A stretch of 64,000 nt of DNA from positions 35,829-99,828 of the forward strand of contig CAWGCA010000034.1 of NCBI GenBank assembly GCA_963820955.1, read 5' to 3'. The translations under genes and the position numbers were made by a program. Under the pieces are notes generated by a model that was not told where the DNA came from, searched no databases, and saw only the letters and a program-made list of their open reading frames with translations. This document shows, piece by piece, positions 17,466-26,336 of the stretch (position 1 is the first letter of the stretch; each line of letters opens with the position of its first letter). The stretch comes from CAWGCA01 sp963820955 (GTDB taxonomy: Bacteria; Pseudomonadota; Gammaproteobacteria; Chromatiales; Chromatiaceae).

Positions 17466-18533
17466 TCAGGTGATAATCCAGCCGTCTGCGTAGACCTGGG
17501 TATGGGCCGGATCGAAACGGATATGCGCCTTGTCTGTAGGAATCGACACGCCCTCAGGTACCAGCATCTTGATGCTGTGATGATTGCAGCGGGTCTCGAC
17601 AATGCGATGCCGGCCAATGTCATCGACCTTGGAAATCTCCACCGGCAGGCCGTCGGTTTCGAAACGAACGAACTCCGGCCGCACACCGACTTCGATCTTG
17701 GTGCCGTCGGCCGAGGCCTCTATTGTGTCCGCGATGTCGATCTTATTCCCAAACAGACTGGGTGCCCCGCCGACAATTTCACAAGGCAGCAGGTTCATTC
17801 CGGGCGAGCCGATAAAATGACCGACAAAGGTGTGTTTCGGCTTCTCGAACAGCTCCACCGGGGTACCTATCTGCACCACTAACCCGTCGTGCATAACCAC
17901 CACCTTGTCGGCGAAGGTGAGTGCCTCGGTCTGATCGTGGGTGACATAAATCATGGTCACACCAACCTGCTGATGCAGTTCCTTCAGTTTGGATCGCAGC
18001 TGCCATTTAAGGTGTGGATCGATCACCGTCAGAGGTTCGTCAAACATGATGACGTTTACGTCCTCGCGCACCAGTCCCCGGCCAAGCGATATCTTCTGCT
18101 TGCCATCAGCAGTAAGCCCGGAGGCGCGGTTTTTCAGGGAATCCTGCAGGTCGAGCATCTGCGCAATCTCCTGCACACGCTGATTTACCCTATCCGGGTC
18201 AACACCGCGATTGCGCAGCGGAAAGGCGAGATTGTCGAATACCGTCATGGTGTCGTACACCACGGGAAACTGAAACACCTGGGCGATGTCTCTCTTGTCC
18301 GACGGCAGATCGGTGACGTCCCGGTCGCCAAACAACACCCGGCCCTCGGTGGGTTCGAGCAGTCCGGAGATAATGTTCAGCAGCGTGGTCTTGCCGCACC
18401 CGGAGGGGCCGAGCAGGGCGTAGGCGCCCCCGTCAGACCAGACAACGTCCAACCGTTTGAGCGCCCAGTCCGCCTCTGAGGCCGGGTGTCCGGTATAGCT
18501 GTGCCGTATTCCATCTAATGTAATCTTGGCCAT
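17466..18533 (-). CDS. glpT: glycerol ABC transporter ATPase with degenerate signature
   Basis: 355 residues using the ATG at 18533 (MAKITLDGIRHSY); a longer reading from 18584 adds only unconserved residues. Walker A GPSGCGKT (42-49), Q-loop Gln88, Walker B VIMFDE (161-166) and the switch His199 in VTHDQ are all present. The ABC signature, however, is LTADGKQ (140-146) where LSGGQ is expected. A C-terminal TOBE/MOP-like regulatory domain follows (EVGVRPEFVRFE). It pairs with GlpS, which has the opposite defect. Note that this GlpT is an ABC ATPase, not the enteric glycerol-3-phosphate antiporter of the same name. Confidence 0.93.
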   Translation of the reverse strand: MAKITLDGIRHSYTGHPASEADWALKRLDVVWSDGGAYALLGPSGCGKTTLLNIISGLLEPTEGRVLFGDRDVTDLPSDKRDIAQVFQFPVVYDTMTVFDNLAFPLRNRGVDPDRVNQRVQEIAQMLDLQDSLKNRASGLTADGKQKISLGRGLVREDVNVIMFDEPLTVIDPHLKWQLRSKLKELHQQVGVTMIYVTHDQTEALTFADKVVVMHDGLVVQIGTPVELFEKPKHTFVGHFIGSPGMNLLPCEIVGGAPSLFGNKIDIADTIEASADGTKIEVGVRPEFVRFETDGLPVEISKVDDIGRHRIVETRCNHHSIKMLVPEGVSIPTDKAHIRFDPAHTQVYADGWIIT

Positions 18534-18563
18534 GTTTATTTCATGCTTGCCTATTACCGGTGC

Positions 18564-18579
18564 GCGCGGCGTGCCGCGC
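18564..18579. other. tight hairpin between glpS and glpT
   Basis: Self-complementary stretch GCGCGGCGTGCCGCGC in the 82-bp gap between the glpS stop and the glpT start. It could stall polymerase or protect an mRNA end inside the glp transcript. No run of U follows, so it is not called a terminator. Confidence 0.5.
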
Positions 18580-18615
18580 AGCAAATACGCTCGTGGAGCA
18601 CCCTGAACCGGTCCC

Positions 18616-19683
18616 CTAGCCGTCGATCAGTCGCTCCTGGGCATCAAAGTAGAAGCAGTAATTCACCTGCAGGAATAACTCTACCCTGTCCCCTACTCCC
18701 AACCGATGAATGCCGTGGGAGAGTGAGACCCAGGTATCCTCGTCCACCCTGGCATGCACTACGCTCTCCGAACCGCTGATCTCGGTAATCACTACCCGAC
18801 CCTGCACCTTCACCGATTCCCCATCCCCTGCCATCAGGTTGATATGATGAGGACGGAAGCCGATGGTGTAGGGTCCATCGGGCAGATCGGCGTACCTTCC
18901 CTGTGCCATCCAACTCACTGTCGGGGAGTAATAAAATCGGTCGCCTTGTTTGCTGACTCTGGCGGTGTTGATGGGTGGATCGGAAAAGACCCGGGCGCTG
19001 ACTAAATCCTTCGGATGATGGTAGATGGAAGTAGTCGGTCCGAATTGAGTAACGCAACCCTGATGCATAGTGGCCGTGAACCCGCCCAGCAGCAATGCCT
19101 CCGCCGGTTCAGTGGTAGCGTAAACCACGGTGGCGCGGTTGTCCTGAAACAGCTTGGGCAATTCGTCGCGCAATTCCTCTCGCAGCTTGTAGTCGAGATT
19201 GGCAAGTGGCTCATCCAGCAACACCAGATCGGCCCGTTTTACCAGGGCACGTGCCAATGCCGTGCGCTGTTGCTGCCCCCCCGACAGTTCGTCCGGCATG
19301 CGGTCCAGCATCGGTGTAAGCTTCAGCAGCTCAGCCACCTCGGCTACCCGTGATTTGATCTCTTTGGTGGAGGCCCGCATCACCCTCAAGGGGGAAGCGA
19401 TATTCTCGTACACCGTAAAATTGGGGTAGTTGATGAACTGCTGGTACACCATGGCCACCTGGCGCTTCTGCACGGGCACGCCGGTTACATTCCCTCCCTG
19501 GAACCATACTTCACCTGAAGTCGGTCGCTCTAGACCCGCCATCAAACGCAACAGGGTCGTCTTGCCTGACAGCGTCGTGCCCAGCAGGACATTGAAACGC
19601 CCCTCTTCCAGTTGCAGATCGGTTTCGTAGATATGGGTGTCTGCGCCAACCATCTTTGTTACGTTTTTTAGTTCTATGGCCAT
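18616..19683 (-). CDS. glpS: glycerol ABC transporter ATPase lacking the switch histidine
   Basis: 355 residues. Walker A GTTLSGKT (35-42), Q-loop near 81, a perfect LSGGQ signature (133-137) and Walker B LVLLDE (153-158) are present. At the H-loop the sequence reads YATTEPAEAL, so the switch histidine is Thr191. A C-terminal TOBE-like domain follows (IGFRPHHINLMAG). It is expected to heterodimerise with GlpT on the cytoplasmic face of GlpPQ. Combined, the pair would hold one site with all consensus residues (GlpT Walker and His plus GlpS LSGGQ) and one degenerate site. It follows glpR by 144 bp. Confidence 0.93.
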   Translation of the reverse strand: MAIELKNVTKMVGADTHIYETDLQLEEGRFNVLLGTTLSGKTTLLRLMAGLERPTSGEVWFQGGNVTGVPVQKRQVAMVYQQFINYPNFTVYENIASPLRVMRASTKEIKSRVAEVAELLKLTPMLDRMPDELSGGQQQRTALARALVKRADLVLLDEPLANLDYKLREELRDELPKLFQDNRATVVYATTEPAEALLLGGFTATMHQGCVTQFGPTTSIYHHPKDLVSARVFSDPPINTARVSKQGDRFYYSPTVSWMAQGRYADLPDGPYTIGFRPHHINLMAGDGESVKVQGRVVITEISGSESVVHARVDEDTWVSLSHGIHRLGVGDRVELFLQVNYCFYFDAQERLIDG

Positions 19684-19827
19684 TTAGTCAATACCGAAAC
19701 CGTTCAATCGATCAGTGACATGCTGGATTTTCCGAATCCTGGCCACCGGATAAGACCCGGTACAGACCCCGCCGGCATGATGTGGTTTCGAAAAAAGTAC
19801 GCTTCTTGAAACCAGCTCGTTGTAAAA

Positions 19828-20652
19828 TCAGAGCTCAGATTCACTGTCACCCTCCTCGCTTGCCTCCTGCTCCGGGCTGACGATTACCCTCACATGATGC
19901 TGCCTGCAGATATCGAGAAACTGTTGAGGCGGGGTTTTGTCGGTTATAAAAAAATCGACTTGGGACATATTGCCGATACGAATGGAGGCATTTCGCTGGA
20001 ACTTGGATGAATCCGCCACCAGAATAACCGAGCGGGCGTTGGCGATAATAGTCTGGGCAACGCGAACTTCCCGCGGATCGTAATCCAGTACAGTGCCGTC
20101 TTCCTCTATGGAAGAGGTACCGATCACGGCATAGTCGACTTTGAACTGACTGATAAAATCAACCGTGGCATCCCCCACCACGCCCCCATCCTCCCGGCGC
20201 ACTATCCCTCCGGCGATCATCACCCGTATCTTCTCGTAGGGGTGCAGTATGTTCACCACATTGATGTTGTTGGTGATCACCAGCAGACCGGCATGGCTGG
20301 TCAAATGCTGGGCCACCTGTTCGGTAGTGGTACCGATATTCACAAACAGGGAACTGTCGTCGGGTATGAGTTCGGCGGCCAATCTGCCGATAGCGACCTT
20401 CTCCTGAGCAAACAGCGACCGCCGCGCCTCGTAACCCAGGTTGGCCACCCCGTCATGTACGATCGCACCCCCATGCACCCGCTGCAGGAAACCCAACTGA
20501 CGCAGTTGGTTGAGATCGCGCCTTATCGTCTGCGGCGTAACCTCAAACCGTTCCGCCAGCGGCTCTACCTGCACCTCACCCCGATTGCGGGCGTAGTTCA
20601 GTATTTCTCGCTGGCGAGCGTTTAAATCAGGCGCTTTGAGCGGATGATTCAC
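19828..20652 (-). CDS. glpR: DeoR-family glycerol regulon repressor
   Basis: 274 residues. The N-terminal winged helix (LNARQREILNYARNRGEVQVEPLAERFEV, then TPQTIRRDLNQLRQLG) is the DeoR recognition unit. The sugar-phosphate sensing domain carries VNIGTTTEQVA and VITNNINVVNIL, with GTSSIEEDG and DYDPREV later. Glycerol 3-phosphate is the expected inducer. The gene lies inside the operon it probably controls, between glpV and glpS. Half-sites resembling the enteric GlpR operator occur upstream of glpV (see 22564-22646). Confidence 0.92.
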   Translation of the reverse strand: MNHPLKAPDLNARQREILNYARNRGEVQVEPLAERFEVTPQTIRRDLNQLRQLGFLQRVHGGAIVHDGVANLGYEARRSLFAQEKVAIGRLAAELIPDDSSLFVNIGTTTEQVAQHLTSHAGLLVITNNINVVNILHPYEKIRVMIAGGIVRREDGGVVGDATVDFISQFKVDYAVIGTSSIEEDGTVLDYDPREVRVAQTIIANARSVILVADSSKFQRNASIRIGNMSQVDFFITDKTPPQQFLDICRQHHVRVIVSPEQEASEEGDSESEL

Positions 20653-20729
20653 AGCGTCAGGGAATTCGATCCGGTAAGTCCGCCAACAGCGAAGGCTGCT
20701 GTTGACGGGAGGAAAACGAAGAGAAGGTT

Positions 20730-20756
20730 GGGGAGAGCACTGTCTGTGCCCTCCCC
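20730..20756 (-). terminator. intercistronic hairpin after glpV
   Basis: Inverted repeat with an 11-bp stem containing one mismatch (GGGGAGAGCAC against GTGCCCTCCCC, loop TGTCT) in the 138-bp gap between the glpV stop and the glpR start. There is no clear U-run, so it fits an mRNA-stabilising or partial-termination hairpin. Such hairpins commonly raise binding-protein output over the membrane components in ABC operons. Confidence 0.6.
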
Positions 20757-20790
20757 GATACTTCCCGGTTCAATCACTACAAGTCGCCAG

Positions 20791-22530
20791 CTAGCTGGAT
20801 TCCTGCCAGCGTTTTACCAGTTCGTCGTAGTCGATGGTCTCCCCTTGCGGTTTTTCGTTGTCAAGCTTGGCCTTTGGCGAACCCGCCTTCTTGAGCCAGA
20901 CAGCAGGGTCTTGCTCCTCATTCAGACGGGGACCGCAGCCTCCATAGATCTTGGCCTTTTCGTCCGCCGACTGCATGCGCGCCATGGTTTGATCCATTTC
21001 CGACGCCAGCCGGTCCATCGCCTGCTGCGGGGTAAAGGCACCGGAGTTGACATCACCGATCTGCTGCCACCAGATCTGGGCCAGCTTCGGATAGTCGGGC
21101 ACGTTCACACCGGTAGGCGTCCAGCGCACCCGATCCGGGGAACGGTAGAACTCAACCAGGCCACCCAGCTTGGGTGCACGCTCGGTGAAGGAGGCATCAC
21201 GGATGTCGCTGTCTCGTATCGGGGTCAGGCCGACATGGGTCTTTTTGAGGGAAACCGTTTTGGCGACAACGAACTGGGCGTAAAGCCAGGCCGCCTTGCG
21301 GCGCTCGATCGGTGTTGATTCGAACAGGGTCCAGGAGCCGGCGTCCTGATAGCCCAGCTTCTGACCCTCTACCCAATAGGGACCGTGGGGTGAAGGGGCC
21401 ATACGCCAGAGGGGATTCCCCTCATCATCGACGGTGTTGTTGCCTTCACTCTTGGGGGCCACCATGGAGGAGGTGAATGCCGTGTACCAGAAGATCTGCT
21501 GTGCGACATTGCCCTGGGAGAGCGCGGGCAGCGACTGATAGAAGTCGTAACTGGCCGCCCCTGGGGGCGCGTATTTGCGCAGCCACTCATCCCATTTCCG
21601 GATGGCGTACACCGCCGCCGGCCCGTTGGCCGCACCACCGCGGGAGACAGAGGCGCCGGCCGGATTACAGGAATCCTTCTCCATGCGGATACCCCACTCG
21701 TCAACCGGACGGCCGTTGGGCAGGCCCTTGTCGCCGGCACCGGCCATGGAGAGCCAGGCATCTGTCATACGCCAGCCAAGATCCGGGGCGCGCTTGCCGT
21801 AGTCCATATGGCCATACACACGGACGCCGTCGATCTCCTTGACATGGACAGAGAAGAATTCAGCGATGTCTTCATAGGCCGACCAATTGACCGGCACACC
21901 GAGATCATAGCCATAGATCTCCTTGAATTTCTTTTTCAGGTCATCGCGGTTAAACCAGTCGTAGCGAAACCAGTAGAGATTGGCGAACTGCTGATCGGGC
22001 AACTGGTAAAGTTTGCCATCGGGGCCGGTGGTAAAGGATTTACCCATGAAGTCATCTACATCCAGCATCGGATTGGTGACGTCTTTGCCCTCGCCTTCCA
22101 TCCAGTCGGTGAGATTGACCGCCAACTGTAATCGTGAGTGGGTGCCGATCAGGTCAGAGTCGTTGATATAGGCATCGTACAGATTCCGCTTGGTCTGCAT
22201 CTGTGTTTGCACCGCCTGCACCACCTCACCTTCACCCAGAAGCTGATGGTTCACCTTGATGCCGGTGATCTCCTCGAAGGCCTTGGTCAGCGTCTTGGAC
22301 TCGTACTCGTGGGTTGGAATGGTTTCGGACAGGACATTGATCTCCATTCCCTTGAATGGTTCCGCGGCCTTGATGAACCACTCCATCTCGTCCATCTGCT
22401 GCTGTTGACTCAAGGTTGATGGCTGGAACTCCGAGTTAATCCATTTTTCCGCCTCGGCCTTTCCCGCAAACACCCCCGGCGATACGCCCAACGAAACGGC
22501 TGCTATCGCAATGGCAATTCTGGTCTTCAT
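20791..22530 (-). CDS. glpV: glycerol ABC transporter periplasmic binding protein
   Basis: 579 residues, including a signal peptide (KTRIAIAIAAVSLGVSPGVFA, cut after ~22). The length is typical for the GlpV-type extracellular solute-binding family, longer than sugar-binding proteins. Conserved-looking blocks are EINVLSETIPTHEYESKTL, YGHMDYGKRAPDLGWR and the C-terminal IYGGCGPRLNEEQDP. It is expected to capture glycerol in the periplasm and hand it to GlpPQ. It is the first gene of the minus-strand glp operon, with a long divergent control region to glpK. The assignment depends on the glp gene set around it. Confidence 0.92.
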   Translation of the reverse strand: MKTRIAIAIAAVSLGVSPGVFAGKAEAEKWINSEFQPSTLSQQQQMDEMEWFIKAAEPFKGMEINVLSETIPTHEYESKTLTKAFEEITGIKVNHQLLGEGEVVQAVQTQMQTKRNLYDAYINDSDLIGTHSRLQLAVNLTDWMEGEGKDVTNPMLDVDDFMGKSFTTGPDGKLYQLPDQQFANLYWFRYDWFNRDDLKKKFKEIYGYDLGVPVNWSAYEDIAEFFSVHVKEIDGVRVYGHMDYGKRAPDLGWRMTDAWLSMAGAGDKGLPNGRPVDEWGIRMEKDSCNPAGASVSRGGAANGPAAVYAIRKWDEWLRKYAPPGAASYDFYQSLPALSQGNVAQQIFWYTAFTSSMVAPKSEGNNTVDDEGNPLWRMAPSPHGPYWVEGQKLGYQDAGSWTLFESTPIERRKAAWLYAQFVVAKTVSLKKTHVGLTPIRDSDIRDASFTERAPKLGGLVEFYRSPDRVRWTPTGVNVPDYPKLAQIWWQQIGDVNSGAFTPQQAMDRLASEMDQTMARMQSADEKAKIYGGCGPRLNEEQDPAVWLKKAGSPKAKLDNEKPQGETIDYDELVKRWQESS

Positions 22531-22563
22531 TCGACTCTCCTCAGCGCCTTTTATCAGGTCATG

Positions 22564-22646
22564 AATGTTCGATATTAGCAGAAGATTTGTTTATTTTCCG
22601 ATTTATTCCTGATCGTATGAGCATAGTTATTTTAAATACGAACATT
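22564..22646. promoter_or_regulatory. GlpR-operator-like half-sites before glpV
   Basis: AATGTTCGATAT at 22564-22575 matches the left half of the enteric GlpR consensus (WATGTTCGWTAW). ACGAACATT at 22638-22646 matches the right half, on the complementary sense. The two 8-bp cores AATGTTCG and CGAACATT form an inverted pair 71 bp apart, spanning the region just upstream of glpV. This layout would suit a looped repressor or two weak sites. Inference from the known E. coli consensus; binding is not shown. Confidence 0.5.
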
Positions 22647-22958
22647 CACTAATCGACTAATCTGACGATTTTTTCGATCAATGCGCATCGATTCAGTAGC
22701 ATTGCCCGGCCTGCAAACGGCCCCATCCCTTTCCCGTCTGCGAGGCCTCCCTGCCCCTGCCTGTGGAGTCACAGCAGCAGCCAATACAATAATATTTGTT
22801 TTTTTTCTTATAGTTACTGTATTTTTATGCTGAAAATAGACAGCCGAATCGCTTTGCTATCAAATTACCCGCCAGCTGGAATACGACAATGGATTCGGTA
22901 ATAATAGTTCTCTGACGGCCGGAGAGAGAACGAACAACGGCTTTAAAATGAACACAAT

Positions 22959-22983
22959 GCATGTTCTTTTTATGGAAACATGC
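22959..22983. promoter_or_regulatory. palindrome upstream of glpK
   Basis: Inverted repeat with arms GCATGTT and AACATGC separated by 11 bp, 116 bp before glpK. It contains TGTT and AACA cores like the GlpR-type half-sites. The whole 568-bp glpV-glpK gap (22531-23098) holds no gene that I can support; an AT-rich tract at about 22785-22850 could house promoters for either direction. Confidence 0.4.
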
Positions 22984-23098
22984 GAAACTTTCTGATTCTG
23001 GAATCGCCGCGTCCGCTTTGGCCGGAAAGAACGGCTGCTGCCGGCGCCCGAATCCACAAACCCCTTTTATCTCATGCACCTAATGCGGGAGGCGAGCC

Positions 23099-24583
23099 AT
23101 GGCGGATCAACCACTGATTCTCAGCATCGATCAGGGAACCACCAGTTCCCGCGCCATCCTGTTCGAGAAAGACGGGCGATCCGCTTTCGTTGCACAACGG
23201 GAATTCCGCCAGATCTTTCCCGACTCCGGCTGGGTCGAGCACGACCCTGAAGAGATCTGGGCGACCACGCTGACCGTATGCCGGGAAGCGATGCAGGCCA
23301 GCCGGGATATGGGACGCCGGGTTGCCGCCATCGGCATCACCAATCAGCGGGAAACCACTCTGGTGTGGGATAGAAACAGCGGCAAGACCGTCTACAATGC
23401 GATCGTCTGGCAGGACCGCCGTACCGCCCCCTTCTGCACCGAATTGCGGGACGCCGGCCATGAACCGCGCATCACGGAGAAAACCGGATTGCTGCTCGAC
23501 CCCTATTTCTCCGGCACCAAGGTCTCCTGGATCCTGGATAACGTGGAGGGTGCTCGCGCCAGCGCCGACAATGGAGATCTTGTCTTCGGTACCATTGACA
23601 GTTTTCTGTTGTGGCGGTTGACCGGAGGAAAGGTACATGCCACGGATGCGACCAATGCCGCCCGCACCCTGATGTACAACATCCACGACAACCGGTGGGA
23701 TGAGGAGATGCTCGCACTGCTGCGGATACCCGCTTCCATGCTGCCCGAAGTGAAGGACTGCAGTGCCGATTTCGGCTGGTGCTCGCCCGATTTGCTGGGG
23801 GAGGCCCTTCCCATCTGCGGCATCGCCGGGGACCAGCAGGCGTCAACCCTCGGCCAGGCCTGCTTCGAGCCCGGTATGATCAAAAGCACCTACGGCACTG
23901 GATGTTTTGTGCTGTTGAACACCGGCGACCAGGCCGTTGCTTCGAAAAACAAACTGCTTACCACCATCGCCTATCGACTCGATGGGAAAACCACCTACGC
24001 CATCGAGGGGTCCATATTCATTGCCGGTGCCGCCGTACAGTGGCTGCGAGATGGCCTCGAGCTGATCAAATCGGCGCAGGAGACAGAGGCCCTTGCGGCC
24101 AGCCTGGAGAGCAATCGAGGCGTCTATCTGGTACCCGCATTCACCGGCCTCGGTGCCCCTTACTGGGATGCCTATGCCCGCGGCGCCCTGTTCGGCTTGA
24201 CCCGTGACGTGGGCGTAAAAGAGATCGTGCGCGCCACACTCGAATCCGTCTGTTACCAGACCCACGACCTGTTCGATGCCATGGTCGAGGATGGCGTGCA
24301 GCCAACCCACCTGCGGGTCGACGGCGGCATGGTTAGAAACAACTGGCTGGCCCAGTTTCTGGCGGATATTCTTGGTATCACCGTACAGCGCCCCAGACAG
24401 ACAGAGACGACCGCGCTGGGAGCAGCCTATCTGGCCGGACTGCAATGCGGTGTCTACGACTCGTTTGAGGAGCTGAGCCAAAACTGGCAGCAGGAAGCGG
24501 AATTCACTCCGACGCTGAAAGCCAGCGCGCGAGACACATTGATCGCGGGCTGGAGGGATGCCGTGAACCGGGTGCGAAGTTGA
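23099..24583 (+). CDS. glpK: glycerol kinase
   Basis: 494-residue FGGY kinase that phosphorylates glycerol to glycerol 3-phosphate with ATP. ILSIDQGTTSSRAILF opens the protein. AIGITNQRETTLVWD, the substrate loop AIVWQDRRT, GIAGDQQASTLGQ, KSTYGTGCFVLLNTG and LRVDGGMVRNNW are all present. Length matches E. coli GlpK. A ribosome binding site GGGAGG lies about 8 bp before the ATG. It is divergent from the glp operon and is followed by a methyltransferase in the same transcript. Confidence 0.97.
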   Translation: MADQPLILSIDQGTTSSRAILFEKDGRSAFVAQREFRQIFPDSGWVEHDPEEIWATTLTVCREAMQASRDMGRRVAAIGITNQRETTLVWDRNSGKTVYNAIVWQDRRTAPFCTELRDAGHEPRITEKTGLLLDPYFSGTKVSWILDNVEGARASADNGDLVFGTIDSFLLWRLTGGKVHATDATNAARTLMYNIHDNRWDEEMLALLRIPASMLPEVKDCSADFGWCSPDLLGEALPICGIAGDQQASTLGQACFEPGMIKSTYGTGCFVLLNTGDQAVASKNKLLTTIAYRLDGKTTYAIEGSIFIAGAAVQWLRDGLELIKSAQETEALAASLESNRGVYLVPAFTGLGAPYWDAYARGALFGLTRDVGVKEIVRATLESVCYQTHDLFDAMVEDGVQPTHLRVDGGMVRNNWLAQFLADILGITVQRPRQTETTALGAAYLAGLQCGVYDSFEELSQNWQQEAEFTPTLKASARDTLIAGWRDAVNRVRS

Positions 24584-24606
24584 TCGATGGAGGAACGCCC
24601 GGCCCC

Positions 24607-25422
24607 ATGCACGACTTACTGATCAGGCCCCAGTTTCCCCGCTCCAACCGGTATGAACCCGACTGGGTGCTGGCAAACAACATGGGGCCTCATCCACTCT
24701 GGTTGCTGGAGTGGTTGACGAATGCGATAGAGATGCGGCCCGCCATGCGCGTACTGGACCTTGGCTGCGGCAAGGCCCTGACCAGCATCTTTCTGGCCAG
24801 AGAGTTCGATGCGCAAGTCTACGCGGTCGATCTCTGGACCCCGCCGGATGACAACTGGAGCAGAATTCTGGAGGCAGGAGTCGAGCAGCGGGTGACGCCG
24901 CTTCGCAGCGAGGCCCACGCACTGCCTTTCGCCAACGGATATTTCGACCTGATCCTGAGTGTGGATGCTTATCAGTACTTCGGCACCGACCTGATCTATC
25001 TCCACTATCTCAGCCGGTTCCTGCGCCCGGGAGGAGAATTGGGCATCGTGATGCCGGGACTGCTCCGGCCTTTTGCTGATGACGCTATCCCTGCCCACCT
25101 GACCGAAGCGCAGGCCAACGGAAAAGTCTTCTGGGAGGATGAATGTATCACCTTCCAGACCGTGGACTGGTGGCACAAGCTGTTTCGGCAATGCCCCCGG
25201 ATCGAGCTGAAACTTGCCGACACCCTCGCCGACGGCTGGCAGCTCTGGCGCGATTTCGAACAGGCCCTGGAGCAATCAGGTAAAAACGTTTTTCCGTCGG
25301 ATGCGGAAACACTGGAAAGAGATGCGGGACGCTACCTAGGTTTCGTTCGCCTGCTGGCCGGGCGCAGTCAGGCGGCAGGCTACAACCTGTACGACCCCGC
25401 TCTGCTGGCGACGATCGGGTAG
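24607..25422 (+). CDS. class I SAM-dependent methyltransferase
   Basis: 271 residues. Motif I VLDLGCGKALTSIFLA (near 46-61) and the acidic YAVDLW after it form the SAM pocket; DLILSVDAYQYFG and FLRPGGELGIV are motifs III/IV and the post-motif. It is related to the cyclopropane-synthase-like small methyltransferases. The ATG at 24607 is preceded by GATGGAGG, a little far; an alternative TTG at 24580 overlaps the glpK stop. It is linked to glpK by 23 bp, so cotranscription is likely, but no glycerol-linked methylation is known to me. The substrate is unknown. Confidence 0.82.
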   Translation: MHDLLIRPQFPRSNRYEPDWVLANNMGPHPLWLLEWLTNAIEMRPAMRVLDLGCGKALTSIFLAREFDAQVYAVDLWTPPDDNWSRILEAGVEQRVTPLRSEAHALPFANGYFDLILSVDAYQYFGTDLIYLHYLSRFLRPGGELGIVMPGLLRPFADDAIPAHLTEAQANGKVFWEDECITFQTVDWWHKLFRQCPRIELKLADTLADGWQLWRDFEQALEQSGKNVFPSDAETLERDAGRYLGFVRLLAGRSQAAGYNLYDPALLATIG

Positions 25423-25438
25423 AGCGCGGAATTGACCC

Positions 25439-25843
25439 TCACCGCCGGTAAGGCCAGTTCCTGCGCTGCATCTGCAGGCGCTGTTGCAGCGCGCCCTGCT
25501 CGCGACGGAAGCGCTGCAGTTGCAGATTCTGTCGACGTGGACTGTCGATTAGAGATGCACTTCCCTGGCGCTGGCTAAGGGCCGACTGTTCATGTCGCTG
25601 CCGATCCTGCAGGGCTTGAAGATACTGCTTCTGCTGGCGGAATTTTTGCTTCGATGACCACTGCTGCGACTGGGACAGCGGCGCGCTGCGCAGCGCATCC
25701 TGCCGTTGACGCTGCTTGAGCTGACTCAGTTGATCGGCGTTGAGCTGTTGCAGGCGCAGCCAGCTGTCGCCGGCCTGGGCCGATGTAACGCCGATAAGAA
25801 CCGCGCAGGCGCAAAGCAAACCGGCCAGCGGGCGCCGGTTCAT
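25439..25843 (-). CDS. small Gln/Arg-rich secreted protein
   Basis: 134 residues with a clear signal peptide (LAGLLCACAVLIGVTSAQA, cut near residue 25). The mature part is unusually rich in Gln and Arg with heptad-like spacing (QLSQLKQRQRQDALRS and later blocks), suggesting a basic extended or coiled-coil periplasmic protein. No known family is recognised. Its start overlaps the stop of the upstream small gene by 4 bp, so the two form a unit. Convergent with the methyltransferase gene, 16 bp away. Confidence 0.65.
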   Translation of the reverse strand: MNRRPLAGLLCACAVLIGVTSAQAGDSWLRLQQLNADQLSQLKQRQRQDALRSAPLSQSQQWSSKQKFRQQKQYLQALQDRQRHEQSALSQRQGSASLIDSPRRQNLQLQRFRREQGALQQRLQMQRRNWPYRR

Positions 25844-26124
25844 TTGGCTGCTTGCTCGTTCTCCAGCGCCTTTTCGGTTATCTCTTTGTAGAGTGCTATG
25901 CCGCGCATAAACAGGTCTTGGAATTCCGGGTGATCATCCACCAGATGCTTATTCTGCTGAGACTCGCTCAGCACCTGCTCCAGAAATTCCAGGTCAAACT
26001 CGTTGAGTGTCTGACCCTGATCCACATTTTCCTTGATATCCAGGAGCCGGGGGAGCCGTTGTTCCTGATAACGCTCCAACAGCATCTGTATAATGCCTTC
26101 CTCTTTTTTTGAAGAATCACCCAT
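25840..26124 (-). CDS. small acidic helical protein of unknown function
   Basis: 94 residues, largely alpha-helical and acidic (ERYQEQRLPRLLDIKENVDQG, then LNEFDLEFLEQVL). No signal peptide and no recognised domain. It is translationally coupled (ATGA overlap) to the secreted Gln/Arg-rich protein downstream. Conserved-looking composition and good coding character support a real gene; the role is unknown. Confidence 0.7.
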   Translation of the reverse strand: MGDSSKKEEGIIQMLLERYQEQRLPRLLDIKENVDQGQTLNEFDLEFLEQVLSESQQNKHLVDDHPEFQDLFMRGIALYKEITEKALENEQAAK

Positions 26125-26336
26125 ATTCTGAATCCCGCTGTTCGTTGCAAATTTTCTGGTATCGAGACCTTAGCACAGCCGGCAGGAGTAATCTTCAAAG
26201 CGCCATTTTACGACCCGGAGCATGCCGACTATGCAAGGCGGTTCGAATCCCTGCTCTTGCGGTATGATACCAATCATCAGATTCACTGACACAGGGCGCC
26301 GCAGCTCGACCCTGATTTTCAAGACAGGCCCAGGTT

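Noticed and set aside
26228..26262. Possible tRNA T-arm (GGTTCGAATCC)
   Set aside because: The T-loop-like string is convincing alone, but no anticodon stem, D-arm or acceptor pairing is found upstream. It is probably chance or an old attachment-site remnant.
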